Origin: Lumbricus terrestris
Taxonomy: Eukaryota > Annelida > Clitellata > Crassiclitellata > Lumbricidae
Assembly (NCBI GenBank): GCA_949752735.1
Contig: OX457038.1
Span: forward strand, 63,126,470 to 63,190,469
Direction of reading: 5' to 3'
Length of the DNA stretch: 64,000 bases
Part shown: piece by piece, positions 44,448 through 56,793 of the stretch
Numbering within the stretch: the stretch's first letter is position 1
Layout of the letters: every line of letters begins with the position of its first letter
Translations under genes and position numbers: made by a program
Notes under the pieces: generated by a model
The model's input: the letters and a program-made list of their open reading frames with translations, nothing else
Databases searched by the model: none
What the model was told of the DNA's origin: nothing

Positions 44448-44560
44448 TCATTCATTCATTCATTCATTCATTCATTCATTCATTATCCATCATCATCATT
44501 CATCATCATTCATTCATCATCAACAACAACAACAACAACAACATCATCATCATCATCAAC
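44376..44560. repeat. Compound (CAT)n-(ATTC)n-(CAT/CAA)n microsatellite
   Basis: ATC trinucleotides to 44447, then ATTC tetranucleotides to about 44483, then mixed ATC, ATTC and ACA units. The His/Ser/Thr frame across it is an artefact. Confidence 0.95.
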
Positions 44561-45588
44561 AGTCATCGGGCGGTGCTGGGTGCGAATAAATTACCGCTAA
44601 GCTCTGTGGATTACAGCTAGAGATTACGTTATATAAAAATACCAAGTAGTGACTAGCTGTGGAGTACAATTATTGCATGATAATTATGTTGTCCATGAAA
44701 ACTGCCTGGCCACACACCAAACCGTACATAAGAGCACTAGTTGCTTGTTTGCACAGACATGACTTTGTAGAGTGCCGATGAAAAATAAAGTGTGCTTTTG
44801 TGAGAAGTGTTTTGATTTTCCAGTTTCGGAAGTGGGTCGGGGGGGGCGCATGGGGGACATTGGAGGGGTTCAACCCTCTGGGGACATCGCCGACCACTAC
44901 AATAAAATCAGGTCATACATTATATGTCTGATAATGGTTCTGGCACTGGAGGCAGCACAAGTCTGCCACTGATATCACCATTGGACAGAAGGGATAGCGA
45001 TAAACGACCAGAAAGATCGGCCAATATGGAGAACGAGGCATGTTGATAAATCGACAGAAAGAAACCCTGAAATCCAGAATGATCATAAACAAAAGGATTG
45101 CTGCTTGGGGATCTAGAATTCTAGATAATCAGATGGAGACAAATCGAGAAAATATGTCCTGACGGAAGCACAGATAAAACGACGACATCCGCATGAGAAA
45201 TGCCTAGAGAGACTATCTATAGGCAGCAACATTCGAAGGAACCAGTATAGTCTGGTGCAGTAATAAAAGGCCTACTTCGTCCTCTCATAGTGGAACTGGT
45301 TTGGGTTTCTAAAGAACGTCATAGCTACTCCAACTGCTACTTGATGCAGATCATTTGGGTACCTTACGCAGGTCACAGAAATTCCTAAAAAATTCTGACC
45401 ACCTAAAATCATGTCACAGCTAGGCCTACTCCTCAAGTGCTGCTAAATTAAACTGACCATTTGGTTATCCAAAACATACAGAGTTATTTCTCAGGTGTAG
45501 CAAAAAAAGGTTGCAGTTACATCCATAGATCATACAAAGCACACAATTCTTTATAGGTGTTTCGTAATTCAGCCATATCCATACCCGT
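44561..45588. other. No supported gene
   Basis: A G-rich/C-rich inverted patch at 44835-44885 (GGGGGGG..CCCTCTGGGG) may be part of a decayed element. Nothing else was recognised. Confidence 0.4.
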
Positions 45589-45590
45589 GA

Positions 45591-45745
45591 GGCGCGGTGG
45601 CGGGTATGTTCGTGGCCTTGCAGCCGAAGGATTGCAGGTTCGAATCCACCTCAAGTCACTGCGTAGTGACCTTGGGCCAGTCTTTCACTCCCAATTGTTC
45701 AGCGCTTCGGCGTGAAACTCCAATGCAGTGTCATAGTGCCGGTGA
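45591..45745 (+). mobile_element. tRNA-derived SINE, copy 2 (3'-truncated)
   Basis: Head GCGCGGTGGCGGGTATG, B box GGTTCGAATCC (45638-45648) and body TCAGCGCTTCGGCGTGAAACTC are as in the 27368 copy. The A-box part is about 10 bp shorter. The tail diverges after about 45745. Confidence 0.82.
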
Positions 45746-47279
45746 ATAAGCTGGTCTCCCTGACGTGGCTTTTGTGGGCGCTGAAGAATTCTCGAAGATT
45801 TACATTACATTTAAGAATTTGGAAAATGTCAGCCTGCCCAATATTTTTTTTATCATATCTCAATTGAGTTGTACAGTTTACAACTCAAGACTTATCAACT
45901 TTCTTAACAACTGTTTCCTAACTTCTGGTTTACTTTCCACTAGATTTTATTTTGAATTCACAGATTACATTACAACAACTCCTGGCTACAAATTCATTTG
46001 AGGCAACCATCAGTCGATGCCTCAACATCAACGGCTCAATAAAAGTTATTATTACGAGTAGATTATACATTCGGTCGAAGTGTGGGCATAACGCATAGTG
46101 TACAAAGAGCACCATAAATCGGTCAACAAATTACACAGCTCAGTTATTTCAGCCTGCTTGCCATCAATAATAAATGGTCGCTTCAAATGCAGTCCATAAT
46201 TGTGCTGCCACCTACTGAATGCAACACACATAAACTGCATCTACTGCATTAGGTCCTCACATCCACACAACACCAATAATTCCTAAATTATTCACATCAT
46301 GCGCAGATCTAATGTTGTAATGGATTTTTTTTCACTTTATATCACTTTATAAACATATCAAAGGGTGCTGTGTAAATCATGACAGATCTTTTTAGAGATT
46401 TACATAGTGTGCCGTTCGATATGACCTTGTCATCAATAAATACCAAAGGATAAGTCACAAAAGTTAGATTATTGAAATTTATTATAAGTACCTCATAAAA
46501 ATTATCATCTAATTCTATATCAATCAACATATTCATTTATTTAGAATAGCATCTAATTACGATTGTAATGAGTAACTAATAATGTGCAAGGCATCAATCC
46601 ACGGAAGCGCTCCAAAATCAAGCTGCAACGAACAGGTCAATATGTATACAGAAAATCAATCAACAAAACAGAGGAGATTATAAAGTGGATACGCAATTTG
46701 TTTCCTAACATGGAGAAACTTTGCTCTACAACCCAAGGTCAACTGGCTGCTGACCTCACACACACACACATGCACGCACGCATGCATGCGCGCCCACTTC
46801 CAATATTAATCAGCTGCTTCCTTCAGTGATTGAATCATTTACCTAGAATAGCATATCTACCTGGCATGGCATAGCCAATCTCTCTGAATCTGGTGTCTGG
46901 GATGCTGAGCATATTATCATCACCATCATCAGTTTCCGGCACCAGTCATTTGGTTGTTACATACACGCATACAACTAACCCACACTTTAGAAAATAAGTA
47001 AACCTCGAGTCCTGATCTGAAGGCGTCATTTGAGTCAGTCGCTTGCAGGGCAGTGGAGGAATACATCCCAAATCCCAATACAGTAATTACGCATATATCC
47101 GGGTCGCTTAACGGAGATGCTTGCAAACCCTCAAACAGATCTTAACTTATATGTCAAAAGCAACTGGCTGCTAGTGAAGGGCATCATGGAGTAGCAGCAA
47201 AACTCATTTCTATAATCAGAATTCCTTTCTCATCTTCTTCTCACATTTTCTGGAACATACCTGCAGATAAATCGGAAGC
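45746..47279. other. No supported gene
   Basis: Short frames without recognisable motifs. A short CA-rich run lies at 46757-46790. No transposon ends were recognised. Confidence 0.45.
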
Positions 47280-47965
47280 ATAATTGTCTAATGTATTTTT
47301 ATCTTGGTCAATTCTCAGCTTCTCCATAAATTTTCTGCTCATCATTCCAAATGCTTCAAATTCGTCACCTTTGCTGCCACCTGTGTTTATCGGCCATCCT
47401 AGGCAGACAAATTGCTCGACTTATGGCAGGGTTTTTTTTAACGTGTAGTTGTACACAAAATGTGCAGTTCTAAATGGATTTGTGCAGCTGTAGAAGCACT
47501 TCTATGCTGTTAAAACTAGTTTTAAAAGGTAATTTTCCTCCGTTTTGGAGTAATTTACCATGGAGGATGGGAAAGGAAAGAATGGGTTGTGCAGTTCTAA
47601 AAATTCCTTAAAAACAACCCTGACTTATGGCACTCAATAACTTCTCCTTGTATGATCATACACTGAAACTTATTGGTTTATTTCTGGTTGTTTCGATCAC
47701 TATTGTTTTGATTTTCTCTGCATTGATCATTAGGCCGAAACTTCTACTGGTTTTGTGAGTCTGTCTGTCTGGTAAAATCCTGTAGCTCTTGTTCTCTCCT
47801 AGTGAGGAGGTCAATGCCGTTGGCAAACAGGAGATTAGTCACGAGCCCTCCATTAAATTCAATTCCTGCTTCGGTGTTGCAAAGGTTGAGTGACATTACT
47901 GCTTCTAAAACTAGGCTAAAACCAATGGGGATAATATGCATCCTTGTCGTACTCTCGTTTAAAGT
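47280..47965 (-). pseudogene. LINE reverse-transcriptase fragment split by a MITE
   Basis: On the minus strand from 47965 the order is VRQGCILSP, then, after a frameshift, FSLVLEAVMSL, then EAGIEFNG..VTNLLFAN where LINE enzymes have a FADD-type catalytic motif. After another frameshift comes FGLMINAEKIKT. Beyond the MITE at 47427-47622, the frame VEQFV.LGW...FGMMSRKFMEKLR resumes as the post-catalytic region. The order and spacing match non-LTR reverse transcriptases. The catalytic Asp pair is lost and frames are broken. The clade is uncertain; CR1/Jockey-like is possible. Confidence 0.8.
47427..47622 (+). mobile_element. hAT-type MITE, copy 3 of the CAGGG..TTTTTAA family, inside a LINE
   Basis: This copy is 196 bp, with ends CAGGGTTTTTTTTAACG and CCTTAAAAACAACCCTG. 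It has a perfect 8-bp duplication ACTTATGG (47419-47426 and 47623-47630). It is in the same orientation as the 2650 copy. The LINE reading frame resumes on the far side, showing that the MITE came later. Confidence 0.93.
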
Positions 47966-49666
47966 ACCAGTATTCTATATATAGTCTATTATCTAATTTA
48001 TGGCATTTAATTTTTTTTATAAGTGTAAACATCTGATCAGTTGCACTCAAGCTTCAGTTGCCTAGGCCTGTCAGCAGGTCAGTCCCGTATATTATACACA
48101 AATATTTGTGAGGTGAGTGCATGCTGTATACCCATGCATGCCCATGTATGCCCTCGATTACAGCCCTGGCCGCACTTGTATTCCTGTATTTTGCATCACT
48201 CTTCAGATTTCATCACATCATATGCTGTACATGTACTTTCATTAACACTAAAAACAGAAATTGTTAGTAAGGGCTGTAGGCTGGAAATGCTGAAAAGCCT
48301 CCGAGAAGATATGCTACAGGATGCTAAAAATGCTCTAAATGAATTATTGAAGAAAACGAGAATCTTCCAGGGCAAAGTAATTTGCAGTTCATGATAAAAG
48401 CTTAAATTAGCACTTTTAATAAATTTAACAAATTTTAAAAAGGACGGCCATGACCTTACTCATTGGAAAGAATAAGCCTATTAATATAATTATTTCAGGG
48501 GCACTTGACATCCAACATCAGCTCGGTTGAGGCAAAGTCCACGGCCATTTCAAACAGACTAGAAAATACAGAGGTCACAATTACAAATTTTAACTCACTA
48601 ACCTGTTAACTCTCTGCTTTATAACAACTGCAATGGCTAATCGTCAAAATAAACCTGAATTACAGCATAGGTTTAAACGTCAACAATGTTCCTACATCTG
48701 CATGCCAGCCTGAAGAAGTAGAGCAGTCCATTAAGCTATTCCAGGGGCAGACTGCTAACAAAGTTCTTCATGTTCTCAGCTTCGGCATATGATGACCGTG
48801 CGTGGCCATTCCTCTCCCTCACCGTCACATTTTCCCATTGACATTGTGCAAGACTATATAGCGTACCTTTACTTCGTCAGGGAATACCTTCAACTGTTCC
48901 ACAGAAGTCAACCCATATCCCCAATCCCAAAAACGCAGAAAATACACAAAAGGCCGATTTCCAAAAACAGTTTTATAATAGAAAGTGGCCGAACCCCCAA
49001 GACAATTCAGAGTTAATTTGAATGCATGACACAATGGATCAACCAAGTATTGCTGATAACACAGTTTATTGTTTAAAAAATCAACAGGCTTTGTGAAAAT
49101 CGATTTCGGGGATCTGGCCGAAATTCGTTTTGGGGATTCAGGTTTCGGAGATTTGGGCCGCACCCGCCCTACAGTGCCCTAGGTTGGTCTGTAGGCCTAT
49201 TAACATGTCGCGAGGAGACATTATCATGTATTACAGGCAACTCCGGATTCCGTTAATAAATTCACGCATCTTGCTCATAACTTATGAAAGTCAACCAACC
49301 TTTGGGATACGAATGTGCTCCATGGATAAAAATAACTCGGATTTTAGTAGAATTCACAAAATATTTCTGCTAGTATTCACCAAAGATTCACTGTTGACAA
49401 ACTACCGTCAACTAAAATGTCCGGCAGCAAGGTAATGGGCGAACCATAGACGTTGACGACTACTTGAGTACCCGTTACTTTAAAAATTCGCAAAATTTAA
49501 TGTTCATCCGATTACTAAATGAAAATTCAGCAGTCTTCTAAAATCGTCTTTAAAAATAATCTCTTTGGAAAATAAATTATATTTACTTCACTTGACATTT
49601 ATCTGTTAATATGTCACTGTAGCATGTAGGCTATTTACTGTCTTGATCGTCTGACGTAAACTAGGA
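47966..49666. other. No supported gene
   Basis: A frame around 48270-48394 encodes a short charged helix (LREDMLQDAKNALNELLKKT) and the following 48500-48580 also reads as helix-like. This could be a remnant of a retroelement ORF1, but no diagnostic motif is present. Nothing else was recognised. Confidence 0.35.
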
Positions 49667-49674
49667 TATATTGG

Positions 49675-50895
49675 CAGGCCCGCCGAGAGGGGGGGGCAGG
49701 GGGGGCAAATGCCCAGGGGCCCGGCGACTTTTAGGGGCCCGGAGGGGGCCCGGGCTACAGTGATTATAATAATGTTTCATAAATTATGTTGATTACGGGC
49801 GGCGGGCCCAACCTATAAAAAGGCTATAATCATTAATCACTCATATTACTTAGCCTAGCCTATTGTTTGTGATTTATGTTGCTTTAAATAGACCCTAATA
49901 GGCTATCACTGTTACACTACTACAACTGTTAAAGTTTCAGGCAACTGCCCATTACCTTAGTAACTGTTATCAGTGTTTTGCCAAAGAACACGCTCACTTC
50001 CGTCTCAGAACGTTCTTTTTCTAAATTATGCGCTGTCAGATTTAAATCACAAGTGAACAAAAATCTGAATGATAAATTTGTCTCGCAACGATGGAATATT
50101 TTATAAACACAAATCTGAAGCTGTGGAGCACAAAGACAAAAAGAAAAGGCTAATAAGTTTGAAAAGACAAAAGTTGGTAAGCTTATACCCGGTACAGTCG
50201 CACACTATCTCAATTCAGAATATCAAAAGAAGGCAATCAGAGCCAGCTAGTGTAGTTAGGCCTAGGGCCCTAGGCCTACTCCTACATCGGATGATTCTAG
50301 TGAATTAAACGTGCCTGCATGATGATCGTATATATAACTGAATGGATGAAAATAAAGTTTGTGGTGTTAATATCTTAATTCCAAATGAAGACATTATAAA
50401 TAAGAATTACGAAAATGCTGAAATTATGGAAACTGCAAAGTGGCATTGTTTGATGTTGGCACTCTGCCGCCAGGGCCCGCCTTTAGACCTATACACAAAC
50501 GATTGAGACGATATAGACTGCAATAAAGCTTACAAGAAACGGTCCTCCAAGACATTCGGACAATTTTCCAGGCGATGAAGAAAGAACATTTCCGAAGTGC
50601 ATTTTTTTAGGTTCGCAGACAAGATGGAGAACTTCAAGTTTATTATAAGAGATATTGTTGCACTTAAATCCAGAAAGGTTGCTTGTTGACTACCATATAT
50701 TATTTTAAAATTAAATTCTTAGTATTAAGAACTGATTAAAATAATTAATGTAAGCATCAACGTAGGCCCTATACATTCATACCCCATTATTGTTATTTGT
50801 ATTTGTTTTGTGTAAATTTGATCAATAAGTCTAAAGGTAGTTTGGGGCCCGCAACTGCTCAGCCCAGGGGCCCGGAATTTCTGTCGGCGGGCCTG
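49675..50895 (+). mobile_element. hAT-type transposon, decayed (1.2 kb)
   Basis: Ends CAGGCCCGCCGA and TCGGCGGGCCTG are inverted and flanked by a perfect 8-bp duplication TATATTGG (49667-49674 and 50896-50903). Subterminal GGGGCCCGG words occur at both ends. A plus-strand frame (50069-50308) starts with YKHKSEAVEHKDKKKRL, similar to the basic N-terminus of some hAT transposases. Later fragments such as ENAEIMETAKW (near 50410) could also derive from it. There is no intact catalytic domain. Confidence 0.85.
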
Positions 50896-50903
50896 TATAT
50901 TGG

Positions 50904-52615
50904 TATTAGGCTACCACCATCACAGAATAGATAAAGCGCATCCACCACCGCTGCGAACAGCCATATTCTATTCATTTATTTGTCAGCGCAACTCTGTGTT
51001 TTGAAGCTGTCTGACTTAAAGAGTGCATGTTACAGTAGGCCTAACTTTTCGGATATTCGACATATGTATGTATAGTGGATGCTGTAACGAAAAGAGAATA
51101 CCATTAGCCTACCTAGCGAATGCATGGAGCTTGATATATCTAAGTAGCCAATGTGACAAGTTTCGCCAATTTGATGAATTTTACAACGTTCGGTTTTCAA
51201 TAGAGATATAAAAGATGTAAGGGCCTATAGGCTAATATAGTCAGTGGAAGAATAAAAAAATTGTGCTATTTTGTCTCATGACAATTTTGTGAAATCGTAT
51301 TACCGTAGGCTACTATTATGTAAATAGGCCTACCATTATTGACATTCATGTTGATATTTTGTGCTTGCTGATATTCAGCAATAGCATTGTTTGCTATTAG
51401 CTAATATTAGGCCTATGCATGGTTGACCCTTGTAATCATCTTAGCTCACCTATATTCTGAATTGTAGGACTGATATTACACTTAGGAGTTCGTTTTGCTA
51501 ATATAGGCTACTCTCATTTTCTAATTAATTTAATCATTTGTATGTTTGAAGGTAAACAAATTGAGGCCCATTAGGTTAATGTAAAACAGTTGCATTCTGG
51601 AATCATGGCGCAACATCAATTGTTTAAACTGTTTATTTTGCAGGGCTCTGTTGTACTTAATGATTGCTTGATTGATAGTGTAGCCTACTACATGTTTACA
51701 CGAGTTAAAGTAGGGCTATAATTAACATAGGCCTACTTTCAATATTTTACCTTTCACCACAGAATAAATGGTAAGACCAAATGCATGGGTATATAGCCTA
51801 TGCCTACGCAGGGAAAATCGCGATTTATGAAAGCCGAAAATCATGAATTAAGAGCGCCGCTTTACGCCGTTTTGTTGGTATTGCGGGCGAAAATCCCAAG
51901 AAAGCCTCCAACGATTAAAAAAAGGTCGTCAGAAAATTTTGGCTAAAAAGTTGATTGTTTCGGCAGCAGCGTGCGTGTACTCGCCTCAAAAGTTCTGAGT
52001 AGGCTACAGGCCTGAGGGGACACGTTAAAACGTTTTAGCCTTTTATGCCTATAGGGCTATGCTAACGTCGAATCGAACATTGACATGACAACATGATGTA
52101 GTACGTGCTATCGAGTCACCGAGTCGACCTGTAAAGCCGACGATTCTCAATTACCAGTCTGCATGTAGGCTATAAACCTATACCTGGATCCGACTTTTTC
52201 AGACTTGCTGCGTGTCTGGGTCACATCATCACAATGTCATGACCTGATGCTTCCGTATAATTATATATTGTAATGTAACCATAAATCTCCGTTACACAAA
52301 ACCGCGTCAAGCAACTGCTATCACACCGCTTTTTTAAAATCGCGTTTGCAAGTGCTCCAGATATAAGGCCTAATTCATTGTATACAGCCATTATAACCAT
52401 TAATTTTTTGCTATAGCCATTATTATAACTATAATAGTACGATTCGACATATTTATACGGCACTCTCCAAGCACATTAAAACAGTTATAAGCCATTTTAC
52501 TGAAATAAACGTAAAGAGATTTATGTGCATTGAGCTTAGATCGTTTCACGATGAAAACTCAATCACTCGAAGCACGAGAACGACATAATAATATTATTTT
52601 GAGCGAAGAGCATCG
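50904..52615. other. No supported gene
   Basis: AT-rich with many GGCCTA words (for example near 51320, 51410 and 51730). AAAAAGGTCGTCAGAAAATTTT-like sequence at 51918-51940 is inverted relative to 52990-53015, so part of this stretch may belong to the same repeat as 52905-53265. Confidence 0.4.
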
Positions 52616-52787
52616 ATGATCGAAAGCGAGAGACCTGTTAATCTCCACAGTCAGCAGAGCGTAGTGATCGGCGACCACCCCGACACTGAACCGGAAGACA
52701 AACATATCTTTATTGACCTGTGTCTGCATGTGCAAATCATTGCGTATTCTCCAAATGGGACATTAATCCGCCAGCGACAGTTTGCAG
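52616..52787 (+). CDS. Candidate first coding exon, weak
   Basis: From ATG at 52616, 57 codons of balanced composition (start MIESERPVNLHSQQSVVIG; later IFIDLCLHVQIIAYSPNG) run to CAG at 52787, followed by GTAATA, an acceptable donor, phase 1. The start context is only moderate. The frame continues past the donor for some 30 codons, so splicing is not required. Not recognised as any family. Offered as a candidate only. Confidence 0.25.
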
Positions 52788-52904
52788 GTAATACCAGGTA
52801 TAGTAGGGCCTATAACGCATTGTTTATATGCGTATACCGAATCACTATACGCTGTAAGTCTGTAACCAGTATTTAACCTAATCCCCCTACTATGGGGAAT
52901 TCAG

Positions 52905-53265
52905 GTTTCTGGGGGGGAGGGCGGAGAAAATGGCCGTTTGGGCGGATTGGCAGACTCCGACGACAACCTTTGATCGGTCATTTTGTCATTTTCTGACGAC
53001 CTTTTTAGTCTTTCACTGAAAACTTTCCGATAAAGTTACTAAACTCAATACTCTAAGATCTCATGACCTTATTAGTCTTTCTTTTAAATTTTCCGAAAAA
53101 CATTTAACAATTCAATTTCCGAAAAAATATACCAATTTCTATGTTTTTATATGCGACGACATGTTTTAGTCTTCCGCTTTGAATTTCCAAAAACCACTCA
53201 GATTTCACATAATAACATTGCGTGCTAACAAGACCTGTCCGGTTTTCTGGGGGGCACTCTACGTA
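52905..53265 (+). repeat. Unclassified interspersed repeat, copy 2
   Basis: It matches the reverse complement of 40945-41190 through several ordered words (TTTGGGCGGAT, TTTCTGACGACCTTTTTAG, AGACCTGTC). It may continue to 53380, where GGTAATTCTCACCCTG recurs near 55630-55645 (GGCAATTCTCACCCTG) as the end of another partial copy or linked repeat. Confidence 0.5.
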
Positions 53266-53867
53266 TACAATTTGGGGGTTGGGATATGATCCACGTGGTG
53301 TTGGGGTGCGAAACAGACTATGAGCATTGGGGACCCTAAGAAAGAATCCTTCAATCCTCCCCGGTAATTCTCACCCTGAAACTGACTTTGTATGCCTATG
53401 TAAACTTTATATAATATAGAGTTTACATATAGGCATGTGCAGAGGCGTAGCAAGGTTTTTTGGGTCCTTGTGCAGGGCTTTCGTGGTGCTTCAATGGTGC
53501 TTCAATGCTTTCAAACAATAAGGTTGTGCAAAAGCGCCTGGCTTTGCGACAGACTATTTGCATAGGCCTAGCTCACACTCGAAATTAGATTTTAAAATTA
53601 ACTTATTTTAACTAAAGTTTGGGTTACTACGGTAAGTCTAAAAGAAGAATTTAAAAAGTCGCTGAAATGTTCGCTTGGGCGAATACCTTTGGGCGAATTC
53701 CCTTGCGCAAAAATAATTGAGATGCCTACGTTCCAGACGTCTTTTGTAAAGTAACTGGCATACCACCATCCAGTGTGAGAATTGTCGAAAAAAGACTGGG
53801 GGGGTCAGACTTTGAGCCATGCATAGTTGGCAATTTTTTTCCTTATTGGAAGCTAATGTCAATGTAA

Positions 53868-53998
53868 TTATGTATGTATGTATGTATGTATGTATGTATG
53901 TATGTATGTATGTATGTATGTATGTATGTATGTATGTATGTATGTATGTGTGTATGTATGTATGTATGTATGTATGTATGTATGTATGTATGCTGTAT
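53868..53998. repeat. (TATG)n microsatellite
   Basis: About 32 TATG units with one TGTG interruption at 53947. The Tyr-Val-Cys-Met and Tyr-Ile-His-Thr frames are by-products. Confidence 0.97.
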
Positions 53999-53999
53999 G

Positions 54000-55515
54000 C
54001 ATGTATGAGCACTTTTTATAGCACCCCGTATACATAAAAAATTTCTGAGACATTAATTTTTTATGTCCTCTAAGACAACAGTTGCATTCTGCAGAGAAAC
54101 ATATATGATGCAAACCAAAGGTAATGCTCAAGAAATACAACAAATAATCGACGGACGACGGTTATATGTTCATTGAGACCTGGAAGTCATAATATTAATG
54201 ATCTGCGTCGCATACCTTTATGTAGGCCTACGTACATGATCAGATTGATCCAGCAGTTCGTGCACCCTTTTCGCAGCCCCTGTAGATGTTTCTTTCGGCT
54301 TGCTAATCGTCATCCCAAACGCTGACATTTTCATACGCCATCGGAATTTTTTGGCATCCATTTTGAGAAACAAAACTGAAGAAGGCTTATCTTTTTAACC
54401 ACGTTCACAATTTGAATTTATATATAGGCCTACTTTAGATAGGCTATATAATAGCAGCCGCCTAGCGGAGTGTTGCGCTTTATTTATAATCCCATGTAGG
54501 TTTATGCACTCGGGTCTCCAAATCTCCGTCACTCCATGTAAGCTGATCTATAGTATCTGGCTCTATACTTCCACTCTGACACATGCACTATGTGGCAGAT
54601 TATGTTAGGCTCTTTATATTTCTTCTTCAGTCTTCTGCCGCTGGGCAGGTTTGTGACATGAACGACCTCGTGTTCCCCTCCTCCCTCCTCCATCCCTCTC
54701 TGTCCTGCGCCCTCCTCTTGGGAGGGCGCAGGACATCATCGAGATCACTCAACATATTTAATCTTCTTCTGCCTCTCGTTGCCTTCCCTCCATAGGCCTA
54801 CGTCCCTCCAGCAACTTCACCAGCATACCCTCTCCTCTAAGTATGTGGCCCAGCCACCGATGCTTTCTTCTGTAGTTCTCTCTGCACCCTTGCCCTTTCT
54901 ATATACATGTATTTCACAGCTGTCGAATCCGATGATATACCGTGCGTCACATCCTTCTCAGGCCACCTCTTTGGAGATAACCTATTTGTCTGTCATTGCA
55001 TGTTGTGGTTTTCAGTGAAATGCAGGTCCGCAGTAGAGTAATTAAGGTGTCAGGCATCCGTGATTCGCCCAATTTATCATACAATACTTGCTGACCCTTT
55101 CCTAAGGTCAAAGCCAACTTTGGTCGGCTTGGGAAACATAGGTTCCATTAGCTCTATTTTGATAGTATTGGTCTAATCCCCCCTCCAACAGTTGGATGAC
55201 CACGCCTGCCTTGGCTGCACAGCTTTCAGCGATGATTCCCTCTTTCCTCCTCCCTGCATGGATCGACCCTCCCTTATGCCAGATGAGTCACCGTGGGTGC
55301 CATATGCATAATGCGTAGTTCTAGTCCTCCGAAAAGTGGGTGGAAGTTCAGACGCAGGCTATAGCCATTGACTACGCCTATGCATGAAGCGACAACGGTT
55401 CACTGTTCTCCCTTTCCGCGTCGGCACTCCACTGAGCATTAGACTCTAGCCTCACCATTACCATACACCATGGAAAACTGCTCCTTTTCTGTGTAAATCA
55501 GTTAATGTTATGCTG
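54000..55515. other. No supported gene
   Basis: Short frames only. CT-rich sequence at 54670-54720 and a perfect short inverted pair TCCTGCGCCCTCC/GGAGGGCGCAGGA (54702-54734) form a stable hairpin. There is no other evidence of a gene. Confidence 0.4.
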
Positions 55516-55652
55516 CACTGGCGCAACTGAAAACTGGGGGGTTGGAGACGACCCCCTGGGGTGTGCACTGAAGACTGAACTAGGGGGGTCCTAAGAGAGA
55601 CTGAGGGGGTTGAACCCCCCAACCCCCCCGGCAATTCTCACCCTGCCACCAT

Positions 55653-56534
55653 CATAGGCGCAACCACCCTATGGGACTAGGGTTGCCAGCCGTCCGGTAA
55701 TGAACCGGACAGTCCGGTATTTGCACAATCCGTCCGGTTAGAAATTTCACGCATTACCGGACAGGGTGGTGTCCGGTAAATAATTATTGCTAGCAAAAAG
55801 TGTTGGAGGTAGTTTCTTGGGTCCATAAAAAGAATAATTTTGTTTGCGATTTCTGTCTCTTCAAGTGCATGCAGTCAGCCTGAGAAACGTGGTATATAGG
55901 TGTACACAGTGAGACAGATAGATGAAATGCTGTTGCTTACTTTGGCTGGCTACATAAGTATATTGGCTTAACTGGAGACAAGCCAAACCAGCCATTCAAC
56001 TGTAGGCCTACAAAGGCTACAAGTCATCCGATAATATGTATACCAACACGATGAATGTCACTGCTCCAGAATTCTTCATATACATGATACCTCAAATTAG
56101 CTCTACCCTGCATATTGTAGTCCCTCCCTCCATTTTTACTGTAGTTGGCTGCTTAGTCCTCCCCGTGCAGGTCTGCATATCGGGCAATGCATCAATTGAC
56201 TCCACTAATCTTGGCCCATCGCCAACTGCTCCGACCTCTCCCACCTTCCCAACACTTGTCCCAACATCACAAGGGTGGCATCTGTCATCAGACTATTTAT
56301 CTCCCACGCACAATCAGCTTTTCATGCATGACGACATGCAGGGTTGCAGTATTTCAGATTTCTAGCCGTTGTATTCTAGACAGACAAGGGCTCATAATTT
56401 TTATATTCAATCCTTCCCTGATATGAGATAGGCCTACGGACCTCCCATAAGCGAAATCACGGACGACACTTTTTTTTATCTAGCCTACATGTCCGTGGCC
56501 AAATGAAGCTGGACAGCTGCCACGGCATTACATG

Positions 56535-56593
<59 letters not shown>

Positions 56594-56785
56594 TATATAT
56601 ATAAAGCATAGTCCGGTAATTTTCTCAAGGCTGCCTGGCAACCCTATATGGGACCCACGGGACGCGTCCCCTCCAACTTTTGAGTGGTCCCATTGACTTT
56701 ATCAATTATCATTATGGTCCTTCCCAACTTTTAGGACGTGATTCATTTGGTCCCCCCCAACTTTTAGGACGTGATTGCACCTATG
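55653..56785 (-). mobile_element. hAT-type MITE, CATAGGCGCAA family, split by an inner hAT
   Basis: The ends CATAGGCGCAACCACC (55653) and GTGATTGCACCTATG (56785) are inverted. Flanks GCCACCAT and ACCACCAT match at 7 of 8 positions. Excluding the insert (55678-56654 including one duplication), the remaining sequence of about 156 bp aligns along its length with the intact MITE at 41200-41349 in inverse orientation. Confidence 0.9.
55678..56646. mobile_element. hAT-type element nested in a MITE (969 bp)
   Basis: Ends TAGGGTTGCCAGCCG and CTGCCTGGCAACCCTA are inverted, with a perfect 8-bp duplication TATGGGAC (55670-55677 and 56647-56654) created inside the host MITE. Near the left end GTCCGGTAAT-like words recur five times on both strands, and one lies near the right end, possibly as binding sites. 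No transposase was recognised. An (AT)n run of about 55 bp sits at 56535-56590. Confidence 0.92.
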
Positions 56786-56793
56786 ACCACCAT

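Noticed and set aside
53390..53436. Hairpin ATGCCTATGTAAAC / GTTTACATATAGGCAT as a microRNA precursor
   Set aside because: The stem is only about 15 bp with an AT loop, too short for a canonical precursor.
55516..55645. Separate hAT MITE with CACTGGCGCAACTG and CACCCTG ends
   Set aside because: The ends are only weakly inverted and I find no matching 8-bp flanks; left as part of an unclassified repeat.
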